Source: Psychrobacter sp. 28M-43
GTDB lineage: Bacteria > Pseudomonadota > Gammaproteobacteria > Pseudomonadales > Moraxellaceae
Reading direction: 5' to 3'
NCBI RefSeq assembly: GCF_014770435.1
Contig: NZ_CP061739.1
Location: 2,232,001-2,296,000, forward strand
DNA length: 64,000 nt
Under the pieces are notes generated by a model. It was given only the letters and a program-made list of their open reading frames with translations. It was not told where the DNA came from and did not search any database. Position numbers and translations under genes: made by a program. Within the stretch, counting starts at the first letter, position 1, and each line of letters starts with the position of its first letter. Shown piece by piece: positions 29,981 to 38,661 of the stretch.

Positions 29981-30523
29981 ATGGATGTTACAAAGATGGA
30001 TGCTGCGGATGTGATGGCTACTTGGGAAGCTGACGATTTGCGAGTGCGTGCTAAATTAGGCCCTGCAGGGATCACATCGCCTTCTAAAATGGTCAGTATG
30101 AGTGGTAAAGAGCTATTTGATGCCATGTTTGCCGGAGAATTACCGTCACCACCGATTGGCGAGACGCTTGATTTTATTCCTATCCGTATAGAAGACGGTC
30201 ATGCCCTCTTTCAGGGTCGACCAGGTAAACAACATTACAACCCATTAGGTAGCGTACATGGTGGTTGGTTTTGTACCATTCTTGACTCTGCTGTTGCCTG
30301 CGCTATTCACTCAACCTTGCCAGCTGGTAAAGGCTATACCACGTTAGAGATCAAAGTAAACATGATCCGTGCTTTAACCAAAGCAATCCCATTGGTGCGT
30401 GCTGAAGCTAACATCATCCATGTCGGAAGACAGACCGCCACGGCTGAAGGTCGCATTGTTGGTGCTGATGGCAAATTGTATGCTCATGCCACCACGACTT
30501 GTTTAATATTTGATATGCAGTAG
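29981..30523 (+). CDS. PaaI-family hotdog thioesterase
   Basis: Probable acyl-CoA or aryl-CoA thioesterase. The hotdog core includes the motif NPLGSVHGGWFCTILDSAVACA, with the HGG loop and an acidic residue on the long helix, then LEIKVNMIRAL and VGRQTATAEGRIVGADGKLYAHAT. The ATG at 29981 has AAAGGA 7 nt upstream, so I reject the TTG-initiated extension at 29942. The 55-residue stretch ahead of the fold (KELFDAMFAGELPSPPIG) is common in this subgroup. The substrate is unknown. Confidence 0.88.
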   Translation: MDVTKMDAADVMATWEADDLRVRAKLGPAGITSPSKMVSMSGKELFDAMFAGELPSPPIGETLDFIPIRIEDGHALFQGRPGKQHYNPLGSVHGGWFCTILDSAVACAIHSTLPAGKGYTTLEIKVNMIRALTKAIPLVRAEANIIHVGRQTATAEGRIVGADGKLYAHATTTCLIFDMQ

Positions 30524-30588
30524 TGAGAGTAGTGACTGATTTTTACTAAAAATGATCTTAATCATTAGCTAATAATAATAACAATACC

Positions 30589-31478
30589 ATGCAAACATTC
30601 GAACGTACGATGACTTTAGAGGGTAAAAAAGCACGCTATTATGATCTATCGACTCTAGCGAGTAGTGATACAAATATCCCACGACCTGATACTCACTTTT
30701 ATGGTGGTAATGGTTTTACGGTGGCGTCTATCTCCCTTTATTGACCAAGCTCAGTGAGCAATTCACTGTCACCAGTCTCGCCATGCGCGGCTCTTGGCAT
30801 GATTTAACCACCTTGAAGAAACTCACCCGTGAGCAAGATGCGGATATCTTGATTGATTTTTTAGAGAAAACTCAAGACAGACCTGTGATTGGTATGGGAC
30901 ACTCTCAAGGCGCGACTGCCACCGCGATTGCGGCGGCCAAACGTCCAGAGCTATTCTCAGAGGTGTATTTGATAGAGCCTGTTACGCTTACTAAATCTCA
31001 GAAACTCATTATTGATTTGTTACCCAGTAGGTTCAAAATAGGTAAAGAACCCTTCAAAAGTACGCAAGCTAAGCAAGCAGCTTGGAAAAGTATAGAAACA
31101 TACTATGACTATCTACGGGCACATCGTGCCTTTAAGCGTATTGATGACGACAACCTTTATGTCTTCGCAAAAAATAGTCTTGTCGAAAACGAACAAGGGC
31201 AATATAGTCTGCTTTTCGCACCTGATCGAGAGTTGGCAAGCTACTTCGACACCCCTTTCGTCAATGACGCTTTAAAAGGGCTGAGCGCTCTTGTTCTTCC
31301 TTACACCATTATCGTTGGTAAACCTTCTATGTTTATTAACGATGAGGTTCGTAAAATTTGGGAGCATCTTATCCCTGTTGAACGCATCATTGAGCTATCA
31401 GACAATGGACATCTGCCGCCAATGGAATCGCCTGAACAATGCGCGAATATTATTATGAAAAATGTTACGAGCTACTAA
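30589..31478 (+). pseudogene. alpha/beta hydrolase, frameshifted
   Basis: The first frame, starting at ATG 30589 (MQTFERTMTLEGKKARYYDL), ends at 30744, while the natural continuation (VYLPLLTKLSEQFTVTSLAMRGSWHDL) runs in another frame to 31478. The break is around 30720-30730, in a GGTGGCGTC stretch, and a one-base change would restore it. The downstream part has a nucleophile elbow (GMGHSQGA) and a likely catalytic His in DNGHLPPMESPEQ, so the enzyme class is clear. A sequencing error cannot be excluded. It converges on the DUF606 gene with a 4-bp overlap. Confidence 0.7.
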
Positions 31479-31933
31479 GCCACCTTAGGCTCAGACTTAC
31501 TACTCGCATAAATAAAATAAAGTGCAATAGCCAAGCAAACCAACGCCGCCATTCTACTGACCGAAAGGCTAATCGCCTCATTCCCCAACCAGCCAAGATT
31601 ATCGATCAGTACGCTCATACTTAGCTGACCAAAAATAACCGCTACCGTTGCTACAGCAGTCCCAATACGCTGGACCGCAACCACCATAATGACAATGTAA
31701 GGCACACCGCATAAGGCACCAAGCAGTTGCCATTTAGGGACATCCATCAAAGTAACGGTATGATTTGGCTCAAAAAATAAAATAAGCAAAGCGGTCACAA
31801 CCGCACCCACAGAAAAGGTTAAAAAGGCACTTTTAAACACCCCAACATTGCTGCCAAGGCGACCATTTAATGCTGCCTGGATACTTAAAGCCGCACCGCC
31901 AATTATTGCTAATAAAATCATTAAAATAAGCAT
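31475..31933 (-). CDS. DMT-superfamily small membrane protein (YdcZ/DUF606), gene 2
   Basis: About 150 residues with five hydrophobic segments, starting MLILMILLAIIGGAALSIQAALNGRLG. The AALNGRLG-type motif and the length match the DUF606 branch of the drug/metabolite transporters, which probably work as homo- or heterodimers. It lies 8 bp after a second protein of the same family. Substrate unknown. Confidence 0.87.
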   Translation of the reverse strand: MLILMILLAIIGGAALSIQAALNGRLGSNVGVFKSAFLTFSVGAVVTALLILFFEPNHTVTLMDVPKWQLLGALCGVPYIVIMVVAVQRIGTAVATVAVIFGQLSMSVLIDNLGWLGNEAISLSVSRMAALVCLAIALYFIYASSKSEPKVA

Positions 31934-31941
31934 TATTTAGG

Positions 31942-32376
31942 TTATCCTTTTGACATAAAAATAAGGGCGGCAATAATAAAAAATAAAGCGATAATTCGCT
32001 TAATATCTATTTTCCGTTCCATGGATTCGAACAAACCATAATGATCTATGATTAAACTTTGAAATACTTGCCCAGCCAATATTCCAATCATCGTCAGCGC
32101 AATGCCAATGACAGGCGTGACCACGGTTAATACCACTACATAAACAGGCCCTAAAATACCACCTATCAGTAATAAGGGCGGCTGTGAGAAAAACGAAGGA
32201 CTCTCGCGCGGACTAAAAAATAACATCAAGAAGAATGTCAGAGCAGCACCCACACCAAAAATACTCAATGTCGCCCACAACTCACCCACTTCACTTCCTA
32301 AAGGACCTAGCAATCCTGCCTCAACGGAAAGCCCCATGCCGCCTAACACAACAATGAGTATCAATAAAATTTGCAT
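31942..32376 (-). CDS. DMT-superfamily small membrane protein (YdcZ/DUF606), gene 1
   Basis: 144 residues, five hydrophobic segments, starting MQILLILIVVLGGMGLSVEAGLLGPLG. It is homologous in layout to the neighbouring gene but diverged, suggesting a heterodimeric carrier of half-size subunits. It is transcribed away from the LysR regulator at 32474 across a 97-bp gap, the classic arrangement for LysR control. Confidence 0.86.
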   Translation of the reverse strand: MQILLILIVVLGGMGLSVEAGLLGPLGSEVGELWATLSIFGVGAALTFFLMLFFSPRESPSFFSQPPLLLIGGILGPVYVVVLTVVTPVIGIALTMIGILAGQVFQSLIIDHYGLFESMERKIDIKRIIALFFIIAALIFMSKG

Positions 32377-32473
32377 AAAAAATTCCTAATGAGCAATGTG
32401 GCGTAGTGTACCGCAGCCTATACCCATTAAAAAACGCTATAATATAGAAATGACCTTTGCATAAGTTGCACAA

Positions 32474-33409
32474 ATGAATACGGTAGATAACATCAGCATA
32501 AAAACCTTACTATATTTTATAGCGGTTTTTGACGCTCAGAGTTTTTCGGTAGTGGCTCGAAAAGAAGGGGTGTCGGCTTCTAAAGTGTCGCGTATTATCA
32601 AGCAGCTAGAAGACTCACTGGGACAGCAGCTTTTTTACCGTAATACACGCGCTGTTATTCCTACTGAGGCAGGTCACGTATTTATGCGCTATGCAAAATA
32701 CATGACCGAGAGCATGAGTGCAGCACAGCAGGAGCTTCAAGACCGGACATTAGAACCGGGTGGTTTAATTAGAATAAACGCTCCCGTATTTTTTGGACAA
32801 CGACATATCGCACCTTGGCTGCCACAGCTTAGTGCTCGGTATCCTAAACTACAGATAGAGTTGAGTTTAACGGATGACTTTATTGATCCTCATCACTATG
32901 CAACAGACGTTATTTTTAGAATTGGTACCTTAAATGATTCTACCTTTCATGCGCGTATTTTTGGTGAGCAAACCTATCATCTTGCCGCCTCTCCATCGTA
33001 CATAAGCACGCATGGTAAATTGCAAGTGCCAGCAGATCTGACACATCATAAATGTTTACTGTATAAAGGTTCAACAGGACCCAATCGTTGGCTTTTTAAA
33101 AAAGGAAGTGAAGATTGGACGCCATTCTTAGCACCCGCTTTATTGATGTCCAATAATGCAGAATCTTTATTGGTATCTGCACTCAAAGATATGGGGATTG
33201 TGCTTTTTCCAGATTGGCTCATTGGTGAGCATTTAAAGAGTGGTGAGCTTATCAAGCTACTGCCTAATTATAGTACGGCCGTCAAAACCACACCTCAACA
33301 TATCGCAGCTATTTATCCTCATACTCGTCATGTCTCTCTAAATGTCAGAGCATTAATTGATTATTTTGCTAAAGTTTATGGTCATCCTCTTTATTGGCAA
33401 CTCAATTAA
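32474..33409 (+). CDS. LysR family transcriptional regulator
   Basis: LysR-type DNA-binding protein of 311 residues. The N-terminal helix-turn-helix is FSVVARKEGVSASKVSRIIKQLEDSLGQQLFYRNTRAVIPTEAG, followed by the effector domain with NAPVFFGQRHIAPWLPQL. It is divergent from the paired DUF606 genes, which are the likely targets. The 97-bp gap contains a TATAAT-like box on the plus strand. Confidence 0.94.
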   Translation: MNTVDNISIKTLLYFIAVFDAQSFSVVARKEGVSASKVSRIIKQLEDSLGQQLFYRNTRAVIPTEAGHVFMRYAKYMTESMSAAQQELQDRTLEPGGLIRINAPVFFGQRHIAPWLPQLSARYPKLQIELSLTDDFIDPHHYATDVIFRIGTLNDSTFHARIFGEQTYHLAASPSYISTHGKLQVPADLTHHKCLLYKGSTGPNRWLFKKGSEDWTPFLAPALLMSNNAESLLVSALKDMGIVLFPDWLIGEHLKSGELIKLLPNYSTAVKTTPQHIAAIYPHTRHVSLNVRALIDYFAKVYGHPLYWQLN

Positions 33410-33670
33410 AAAAAACAAGCATTTAAAGCAATAAGTATCGATGCACCTTATGAGGAAAAAGTGCAATAGGAGTATGTAGTTGCACCCATTCAGGAGCGTT
33501 CTTAACTTAGGTTTTTCATTGTTGAGAAAATTAGGATATTTTTCAAGTACCAGATTAGGTTTTGTTTTGGGTATACCTTTAACAGTTTGTATGAACTCTT
33601 AACTAAACACATTAATGAAGGGTTTATGATAAATTTATAATTTGGAAAGAGCTACAGAAGGTAAGTTTTA

Positions 33671-34024
33671 ATGATTACATTAGCTGAAGAATTTCTCTTA
33701 CTCAGAACAATTGCCCACACTCAAGATTATGGAAGAGTGATTAACGAGTGTGCAGTATTGGAAACGTGGTTTGAAATAATACGTCACTACCCAATTATGC
33801 GCGAGTGGGTATCTCTAAATAAAACAGTTCCAATAGAAGTCCTTGAAACGTTGACATACGATGACAGTCCTACCATTAGAGGGAGTATTGCTAGGAAAAA
33901 CAAAATAACTAGAGAAATATTTGAGGTCTTGGCAGATGATAAAGACGCCTCTGTCAGAAATAGACTCGTCTATAATAAAAACATACTAAAAGACTTGCTA
34001 TTGAAGTTAACCAATAATGATTAA
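33671..34024 (+). CDS. hypothetical HEAT-like repeat protein
   Basis: 117 residues, unrecognised product. Two repeats of about 25 residues are visible in the C-terminal half: IEVLETLTYDDSPTIRGSIARK and REIFEVLADDKDASVRNRLVYNK. The D-D-S/A-x-V/I-R spacing is typical of HEAT or variant leucine-rich repeats. Probably a small alpha-helical cytosolic protein mediating protein contact. It has an AAGG-type ribosome site, and stands alone between the LysR gene and a membrane-anchored unknown. Confidence 0.65.
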   Translation: MITLAEEFLLLRTIAHTQDYGRVINECAVLETWFEIIRHYPIMREWVSLNKTVPIEVLETLTYDDSPTIRGSIARKNKITREIFEVLADDKDASVRNRLVYNKNILKDLLLKLTNND

Positions 34025-34162
34025 TCGCTCATCAGAAAAAATGCTACAAATAAGATCAGTGAAAAGTTTTGATTAGGCAAAGCTAAACAGATCGACTCCT
34101 GTATAGGGCATCGAATTATCAGCTATATAGCAAAAAAGCCTTACCGCTAACGAGAGAAAGAC

Positions 34163-34657
34163 ATGAAAGAGGATAATAAAGGTTTTTTTAGTCAGCGCAC
34201 ATTTAATATATTTTTCTCTGGAGTATTTGTTTTCATTATGGCTATGATGTTCAAAGAAAAATTAGAAAAGCCAGAGAACTATTTGGAAGATGTTAAGAAA
34301 AGCGAAACCGTTGCTAGAGAACAGCTTGCACCACCTTTAAAGAAAGTATTTGTAGACGCATTGATATCGGAAGGTCGAGCAAGCAGAGGTAGTAGCTCGC
34401 TACGTTACGGAATGACATTTAAAAATAATAATAGTATAACCGACGATGATATAAATAAAATTGGGGAGGATGGTTGGATACAATATAGAAAAGAGTATCA
34501 AAAGGAGAGAGTACACTTTTTCTGTAAAAATAAGTATGAGTTGGAAGTTACAGAGGATCAAAGTTATATTTCTACAATTATAGAATATAGTACATCATCT
34601 CCATGTTGGGACTTTGAGGAGACTTTAAAGAAGGATTTTTATCAGTTGGTAAAATAA
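34163..34657 (+). CDS. hypothetical membrane-anchored protein, 164 aa
   Basis: An N-terminal hydrophobic helix (TFNIFFSGVFVFIMAMMF, about residues 11-28) anchors a polar domain rich in Lys and Glu. Two Cys (CKNKYELEV and SSPCWDFEE) lie near the C-terminus. AT-rich, no known motif recognised. A GAGAGAAAG stretch precedes the ATG. Could be cargo of the tRNA-linked element. Confidence 0.6.
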   Translation: MKEDNKGFFSQRTFNIFFSGVFVFIMAMMFKEKLEKPENYLEDVKKSETVAREQLAPPLKKVFVDALISEGRASRGSSSLRYGMTFKNNNSITDDDINKIGEDGWIQYRKEYQKERVHFFCKNKYELEVTEDQSYISTIIEYSTSSPCWDFEETLKKDFYQLVK

Positions 34658-35049
34658 CTCCCTATAGTGGCACTTAAAACTTCAGCAATAGTTCTATCCA
34701 AGGCTTCTTGAGCTTGGAAAACTAACGTTCTGTACACCATGAAGTACATTAGATTCAAGTCCTCACTAGGGTACCGTATCTTCAGTACTCTATAAGTGAT
34801 GATGATTTCATAAGTCATTACAATAGTAGTGAGCTATGCTGAAAAAACTGTAAAAGTAAATTTGAAAGATTATCGTTTTAAAAAAGTCTAGGTCACTGTT
34901 TGTTTTTATTAAGGTATACTTTTTTATACATCATAGACACTTTTACAGGTCTGACTAAATAGTATACCGATACTGTCCCTTATTACTCCATCCATGGGTC
35001 AAAGTGCTGTACTTATTCAATGAAACCGAGAACAGGGTAAGAGAAAACA
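34658..35049. other. intergenic region before the second LysR gene
   Basis: 392 bp without a credible gene, AT-rich, presumably with the promoter of the LysR gene at 35050. TATACTTTTTTATACATC at about 34916-34933 resembles -10 sequences but no firm promoter is claimed. Confidence 0.35.
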
Positions 35050-35955
35050 ATGACAGAGATCAATGGAAAGCGGTTATCCTATCTTTATGAAGCAGTAACG
35101 ATGGGTACAATCAGGGCTGCTGCAGATAAGCTAAATATTGCTCCCTCGGCCGTCAGCCGACAAATATCTCTGTTAGAAGAAGAATTAGCGAGCACGCTTA
35201 TTGAACGGCACCGCAAAGGGGTAACGCCGACAGAATCTGGTAGTATTCTCTTGCAGTTTTATCGAGAATCCCTCTCTGCTGAAGAGGCTTGTGTTTCCAA
35301 ATTACAGGCGGTGTTGGGATTACAGCGAGGTCATATAAAGCTAGCCGTGGGCGATGGTTTTATTGGGGATTTAATGCTGGGCCCATTATCTGATTTTTCC
35401 CGTCTATATCCGGCGCTCACACTATCAATCAGTACGGGTGGATCAAACGAAGTGATTCGTCAGGTTGAGGAGGACGAAGCGCATATTGGTCTAGTATTCC
35501 ATTCTAGCAGTCATCCGCGCATCCGCTCACAGGTTGTCAGTGCTCAGCCAATGTATGTGATTGTTTCGCCCGATCATCCATTAGCCAATCGAGATACACC
35601 GATGCAGTTGGAAGAGCTTTTAGAATATCCAGTGGGACTGGCCGAAAATCGTTTTGGTGTACGCCAGTTAGTAGCGATGGCTGAATTTCAACAAAAGATT
35701 CGATTTAGCCCTACCCTAACCACCGACTCATTTAATGTACTAAAGAATTTTGCTCGCTCAAATATGGGGTTTACTTTTCTACCGTATTTTGTCGTGTCCA
35801 AAGAAGTCGAAGACGGACATCTGATCGCCATTCCTATAGACAATACGCTACTGGCAAGCGGTGAAGCGCACCTGATTACGCGGCTCGGTCGTCATCTCTC
35901 CCAAGGTCCGCATGAATTGTTACAACATCTAAAGTTATGGATGAAAGACTTATAA
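35050..35955 (+). CDS. LysR family transcriptional regulator
   Basis: LysR-type regulator of 301 residues. The helix-turn-helix is GTIRAAADKLNIAPSAVSRQISLLEEELASTLIERHRKGVTPTESG, followed by the effector domain (HIKLAVGDGFIGDLMLGPLSDFSRLYP). It is convergent with the four-gene operon ending at 36082 and is the best local candidate for its regulator. The ATG has a GGGTAAGAGA-type upstream sequence. It is not divergent from the operon promoter, so control is inference. Confidence 0.93.
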   Translation: MTEINGKRLSYLYEAVTMGTIRAAADKLNIAPSAVSRQISLLEEELASTLIERHRKGVTPTESGSILLQFYRESLSAEEACVSKLQAVLGLQRGHIKLAVGDGFIGDLMLGPLSDFSRLYPALTLSISTGGSNEVIRQVEEDEAHIGLVFHSSSHPRIRSQVVSAQPMYVIVSPDHPLANRDTPMQLEELLEYPVGLAENRFGVRQLVAMAEFQQKIRFSPTLTTDSFNVLKNFARSNMGFTFLPYFVVSKEVEDGHLIAIPIDNTLLASGEAHLITRLGRHLSQGPHELLQHLKLWMKDL

Positions 35956-36081
35956 GAGGGCTGCGTGCCAGCAATATCGCATTGCTGACGTACTAGTAAA
36001 TTGCGGCCTGATAAGGTATATCCCCAGCAGGCCAAGCACCGACGATTTGTCAGTGCCGTGATCAATACCGAAGGACGCCTT

Positions 36082-37398
36082 TTACAGCAAGGCTTGGGCC
36101 ACTATGGCAGAACCCAAGAAAGTGCCCGTAAAGGTGAGCAAGGCAACCACTGCGATTTTAAATCCAGATTTTTTGAACAAGTTTACTTCCATCTGAGAGA
36201 TTGCAAACCCTGCATAAGCAAGTACCGGAGTAATAAGTTGTAATACGCCTAACTTATCTGTTTCTACTAAGACATACTCGCTCATCGGAAACTGTGGCAG
36301 AGATATCAAAATAGCCACAATGGATATCCAAGCAATAGCGGGGACATTGACCGGAATGATTTCTTTTAATAAGACGCCAACGATACAGCACCCGAATAGA
36401 ATCAACATGGCAGGTAGCGCAGAGATAGGATCAACGCCTTGTCCTACCCAATTGCTGAGTAATAGCACAATACAGATAACCGCTAAAAGAGCTAAAGACT
36501 GCTTGACTGATAAAATAGATTGCTCTGGTATTTTTAGATCAGGATCTGTTTGCGCCGCAGCGGTACTGTCATTTTTCTTCTTAAACTTGCTAGTGACTTT
36601 ATATAAAAACTCTGTGAATGGCAGTGCAATAAATAGACTGACAAATAGCCCTGTCGCATAAGTCAAAAGATTAGAGGTCGCTGCAAAGGCGGTAATAGTC
36701 TCCGCTTGTGCAGGCACGGTTTCAGCGAGCGCTGCTGAACAAGCACCCATCATACTGCCACTACCAATACCGCAAGCCATCGCCAATGCACGGATATCCA
36801 TGATATCCATAGAAGCAATAATACCCGCCATCAGTGAAAAATAGATGGCACCAAACAACGTACCCATCACATAGACACCCATGACGCCGATACCTTCAGG
36901 ACTCTGGAGCCCATATTTATCAGCAATGAGCGCAATATTCGGTTCACGAGCAATTGAGTGCGTGGCACCAATAGCCTCTCTACCCATACCAAACACCAAT
37001 ACAGCCACAGGTAAAGCAATAAGCGCAGTCGTTATATTGCCCAACTCTTGTAGTAAAAGGGCGGGACCTGCGGCTATTATTTCTTCTATTTTAGGACCAA
37101 CACCAACACCAAACTTTGCAATAAAAGGCATGATACTTAAGAGGACCGCATAGCTTGCAAATTTTGCTCGGTCTCTTGATATAACCGCTGTCATTGACGG
37201 TATAACGTTGGGGTTTAACAATAGAGTAAATATAAATGCATAAAGTAAAGGCAATAAGACCAGCGTGCCAATGCCAATTGGAATTTTGATAATCCCGATC
37301 CATTCTGCAAGTAGTGATGCAATGATCACTAGTAAATGTAGTTTCCAATCAAATAAGTACTTGGTCATTGTACTTGGTAGCACACTGGTATTATTCAT
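36082..37398 (-). CDS. DUF3100 family membrane protein (probable permease)
   Basis: Polytopic membrane protein of 438 residues with about eleven hydrophobic segments. The length and segments such as GVGPKIEEIIAAGPALLLQELGN and GIGSGSMMGACSAALAETVP fit the DUF3100 family, found next to M20 amidohydrolases. The transported compound is unknown. A GGGAG ribosome site precedes the ATG. It is the last gene of a minus-strand operon, 81 bp after the amidohydrolase, so it likely imports the substrate of the enzymes ahead of it. Confidence 0.8.
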   Translation of the reverse strand: MNNTSVLPSTMTKYLFDWKLHLLVIIASLLAEWIGIIKIPIGIGTLVLLPLLYAFIFTLLLNPNVIPSMTAVISRDRAKFASYAVLLSIMPFIAKFGVGVGPKIEEIIAAGPALLLQELGNITTALIALPVAVLVFGMGREAIGATHSIAREPNIALIADKYGLQSPEGIGVMGVYVMGTLFGAIYFSLMAGIIASMDIMDIRALAMACGIGSGSMMGACSAALAETVPAQAETITAFAATSNLLTYATGLFVSLFIALPFTEFLYKVTSKFKKKNDSTAAAQTDPDLKIPEQSILSVKQSLALLAVICIVLLLSNWVGQGVDPISALPAMLILFGCCIVGVLLKEIIPVNVPAIAWISIVAILISLPQFPMSEYVLVETDKLGVLQLITPVLAYAGFAISQMEVNLFKKSGFKIAVVALLTFTGTFLGSAIVAQALL

Positions 37399-37479
37399 AG
37401 CAACTCCCTTTGCAATTTATAGTTTCTACTTAACGACTTCTACGTGTTGTTACTACTTATTAGTTTATACAGACTCAGT

Positions 37480-38643
37480 TTACGCAGACATTGTTGGTAG
37501 TTGAGACTCTACTAAAGACACCCATACTTTGATACCTGTCTCGATAGCATCGTCATTAAAGTCATAAGCGGCATTGTGTAATGGTTTGGATGGGCTACTA
37601 CCATCAACGCCTAACCAAAAATAAGCACCTTTGACGACTTGACTCATAAATGAGAAATCCTCAGAAGCCATGGACGGCTCTACATCCGTATTTACCTTGT
37701 CAGCACCTAACGCTTCAGTAGCAGCTTCTTTAATTTCAAGATAGGCCTCACTGTCATTAGTGGTTACTGGATAGCGAATATGGTAATCCATCTCGCCTGT
37801 GACACCATATAAAGGCGGTAGTGTTGCAACCATTTTTGTCAGCATATCCTGCATGGACTGTCTTACGTCCATATCAAAGCTACGAACGGTTCCTTTTAGA
37901 ATGGCGTAATCAGGAATGACATTGGTTGTATCACCACTATTCATCTGAGTGACGCTGATAACACCTGACTTGAGTGGAGATATTCGACGAGAGACAATAG
38001 ATTGAATATTAGTAATCAATGCCGCACCTGCTGCTATAGGATCAGCTCCTAAATGTGGCATAGCTGCGTGAGTTCCTTTACCAGTTAAAGTAATCTCAAA
38101 GGTATCAAAAGACGCCATCATAGGCCCGTTGTTGACCGCAATCTCTCCCACAGGTAGACCTGGCCAGTTATGTAACCCGTAAACAGCATCCATAGGGAAC
38201 TTATCAAACAACCCATCATCAATCATAGCCTTTGCACCGCCTAAAACCTCTTCAGCAGGTTGAAAGATAAAATAAATGGTGCCGCTAAAATTTTTATGCT
38301 GGCTCAGATGCTTTGCCGTACCAAGCAGAACGGAAGTATGACCATCATGGCCACAGGCATGCATACAGTTTTCATGAGTGGATTTATGCTCAATATCGTT
38401 TTGCTCTTTTATTGGTAGCGCATCGATATCGGCTCGTATGCCAATAGTAGGACCTGAGCCGTTCTTTAGAACACCGACAACGCCCGTGCCGCCCAATCCT
38501 TGATGCACTTCCATCCCAAAGCTCTGTAATTTATCAACAATAAATGCTGAGGTCTTGAACTCTTTAAAGCCAAGCTCTGGTTGACTATGGATTTGCTGAC
38601 GCCACTGCTTTACTTCACCTAGTAGGGTTTCGTTAATCAACAT
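37480..38643 (-). CDS. M20 family amidohydrolase (hippurate/N-acyl amino acid hydrolase type)
   Basis: Metal-dependent hydrolase cleaving an amide bond in N-acyl or N-aroyl amino acids, cytoplasmic. Metal and catalytic residues are present in CMHACGHDGHTSVLLG, QPAEEVLGGA, GLHNWPGLPVG and SKPLHNAAYDFND. Length (387) is normal for the M20D group. AGGAG sits 7 nt before the ATG at 38643, which is preferred to a GTG 15 bp upstream. It lies between the aldehyde dehydrogenase and the DUF3100 permease. Confidence 0.9.
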   Translation of the reverse strand: MLINETLLGEVKQWRQQIHSQPELGFKEFKTSAFIVDKLQSFGMEVHQGLGGTGVVGVLKNGSGPTIGIRADIDALPIKEQNDIEHKSTHENCMHACGHDGHTSVLLGTAKHLSQHKNFSGTIYFIFQPAEEVLGGAKAMIDDGLFDKFPMDAVYGLHNWPGLPVGEIAVNNGPMMASFDTFEITLTGKGTHAAMPHLGADPIAAGAALITNIQSIVSRRISPLKSGVISVTQMNSGDTTNVIPDYAILKGTVRSFDMDVRQSMQDMLTKMVATLPPLYGVTGEMDYHIRYPVTTNDSEAYLEIKEAATEALGADKVNTDVEPSMASEDFSFMSQVVKGAYFWLGVDGSSPSKPLHNAAYDFNDDAIETGIKVWVSLVESQLPTMSA

Positions 38644-38661
38644 GTGTTTTCTCCTCACATA

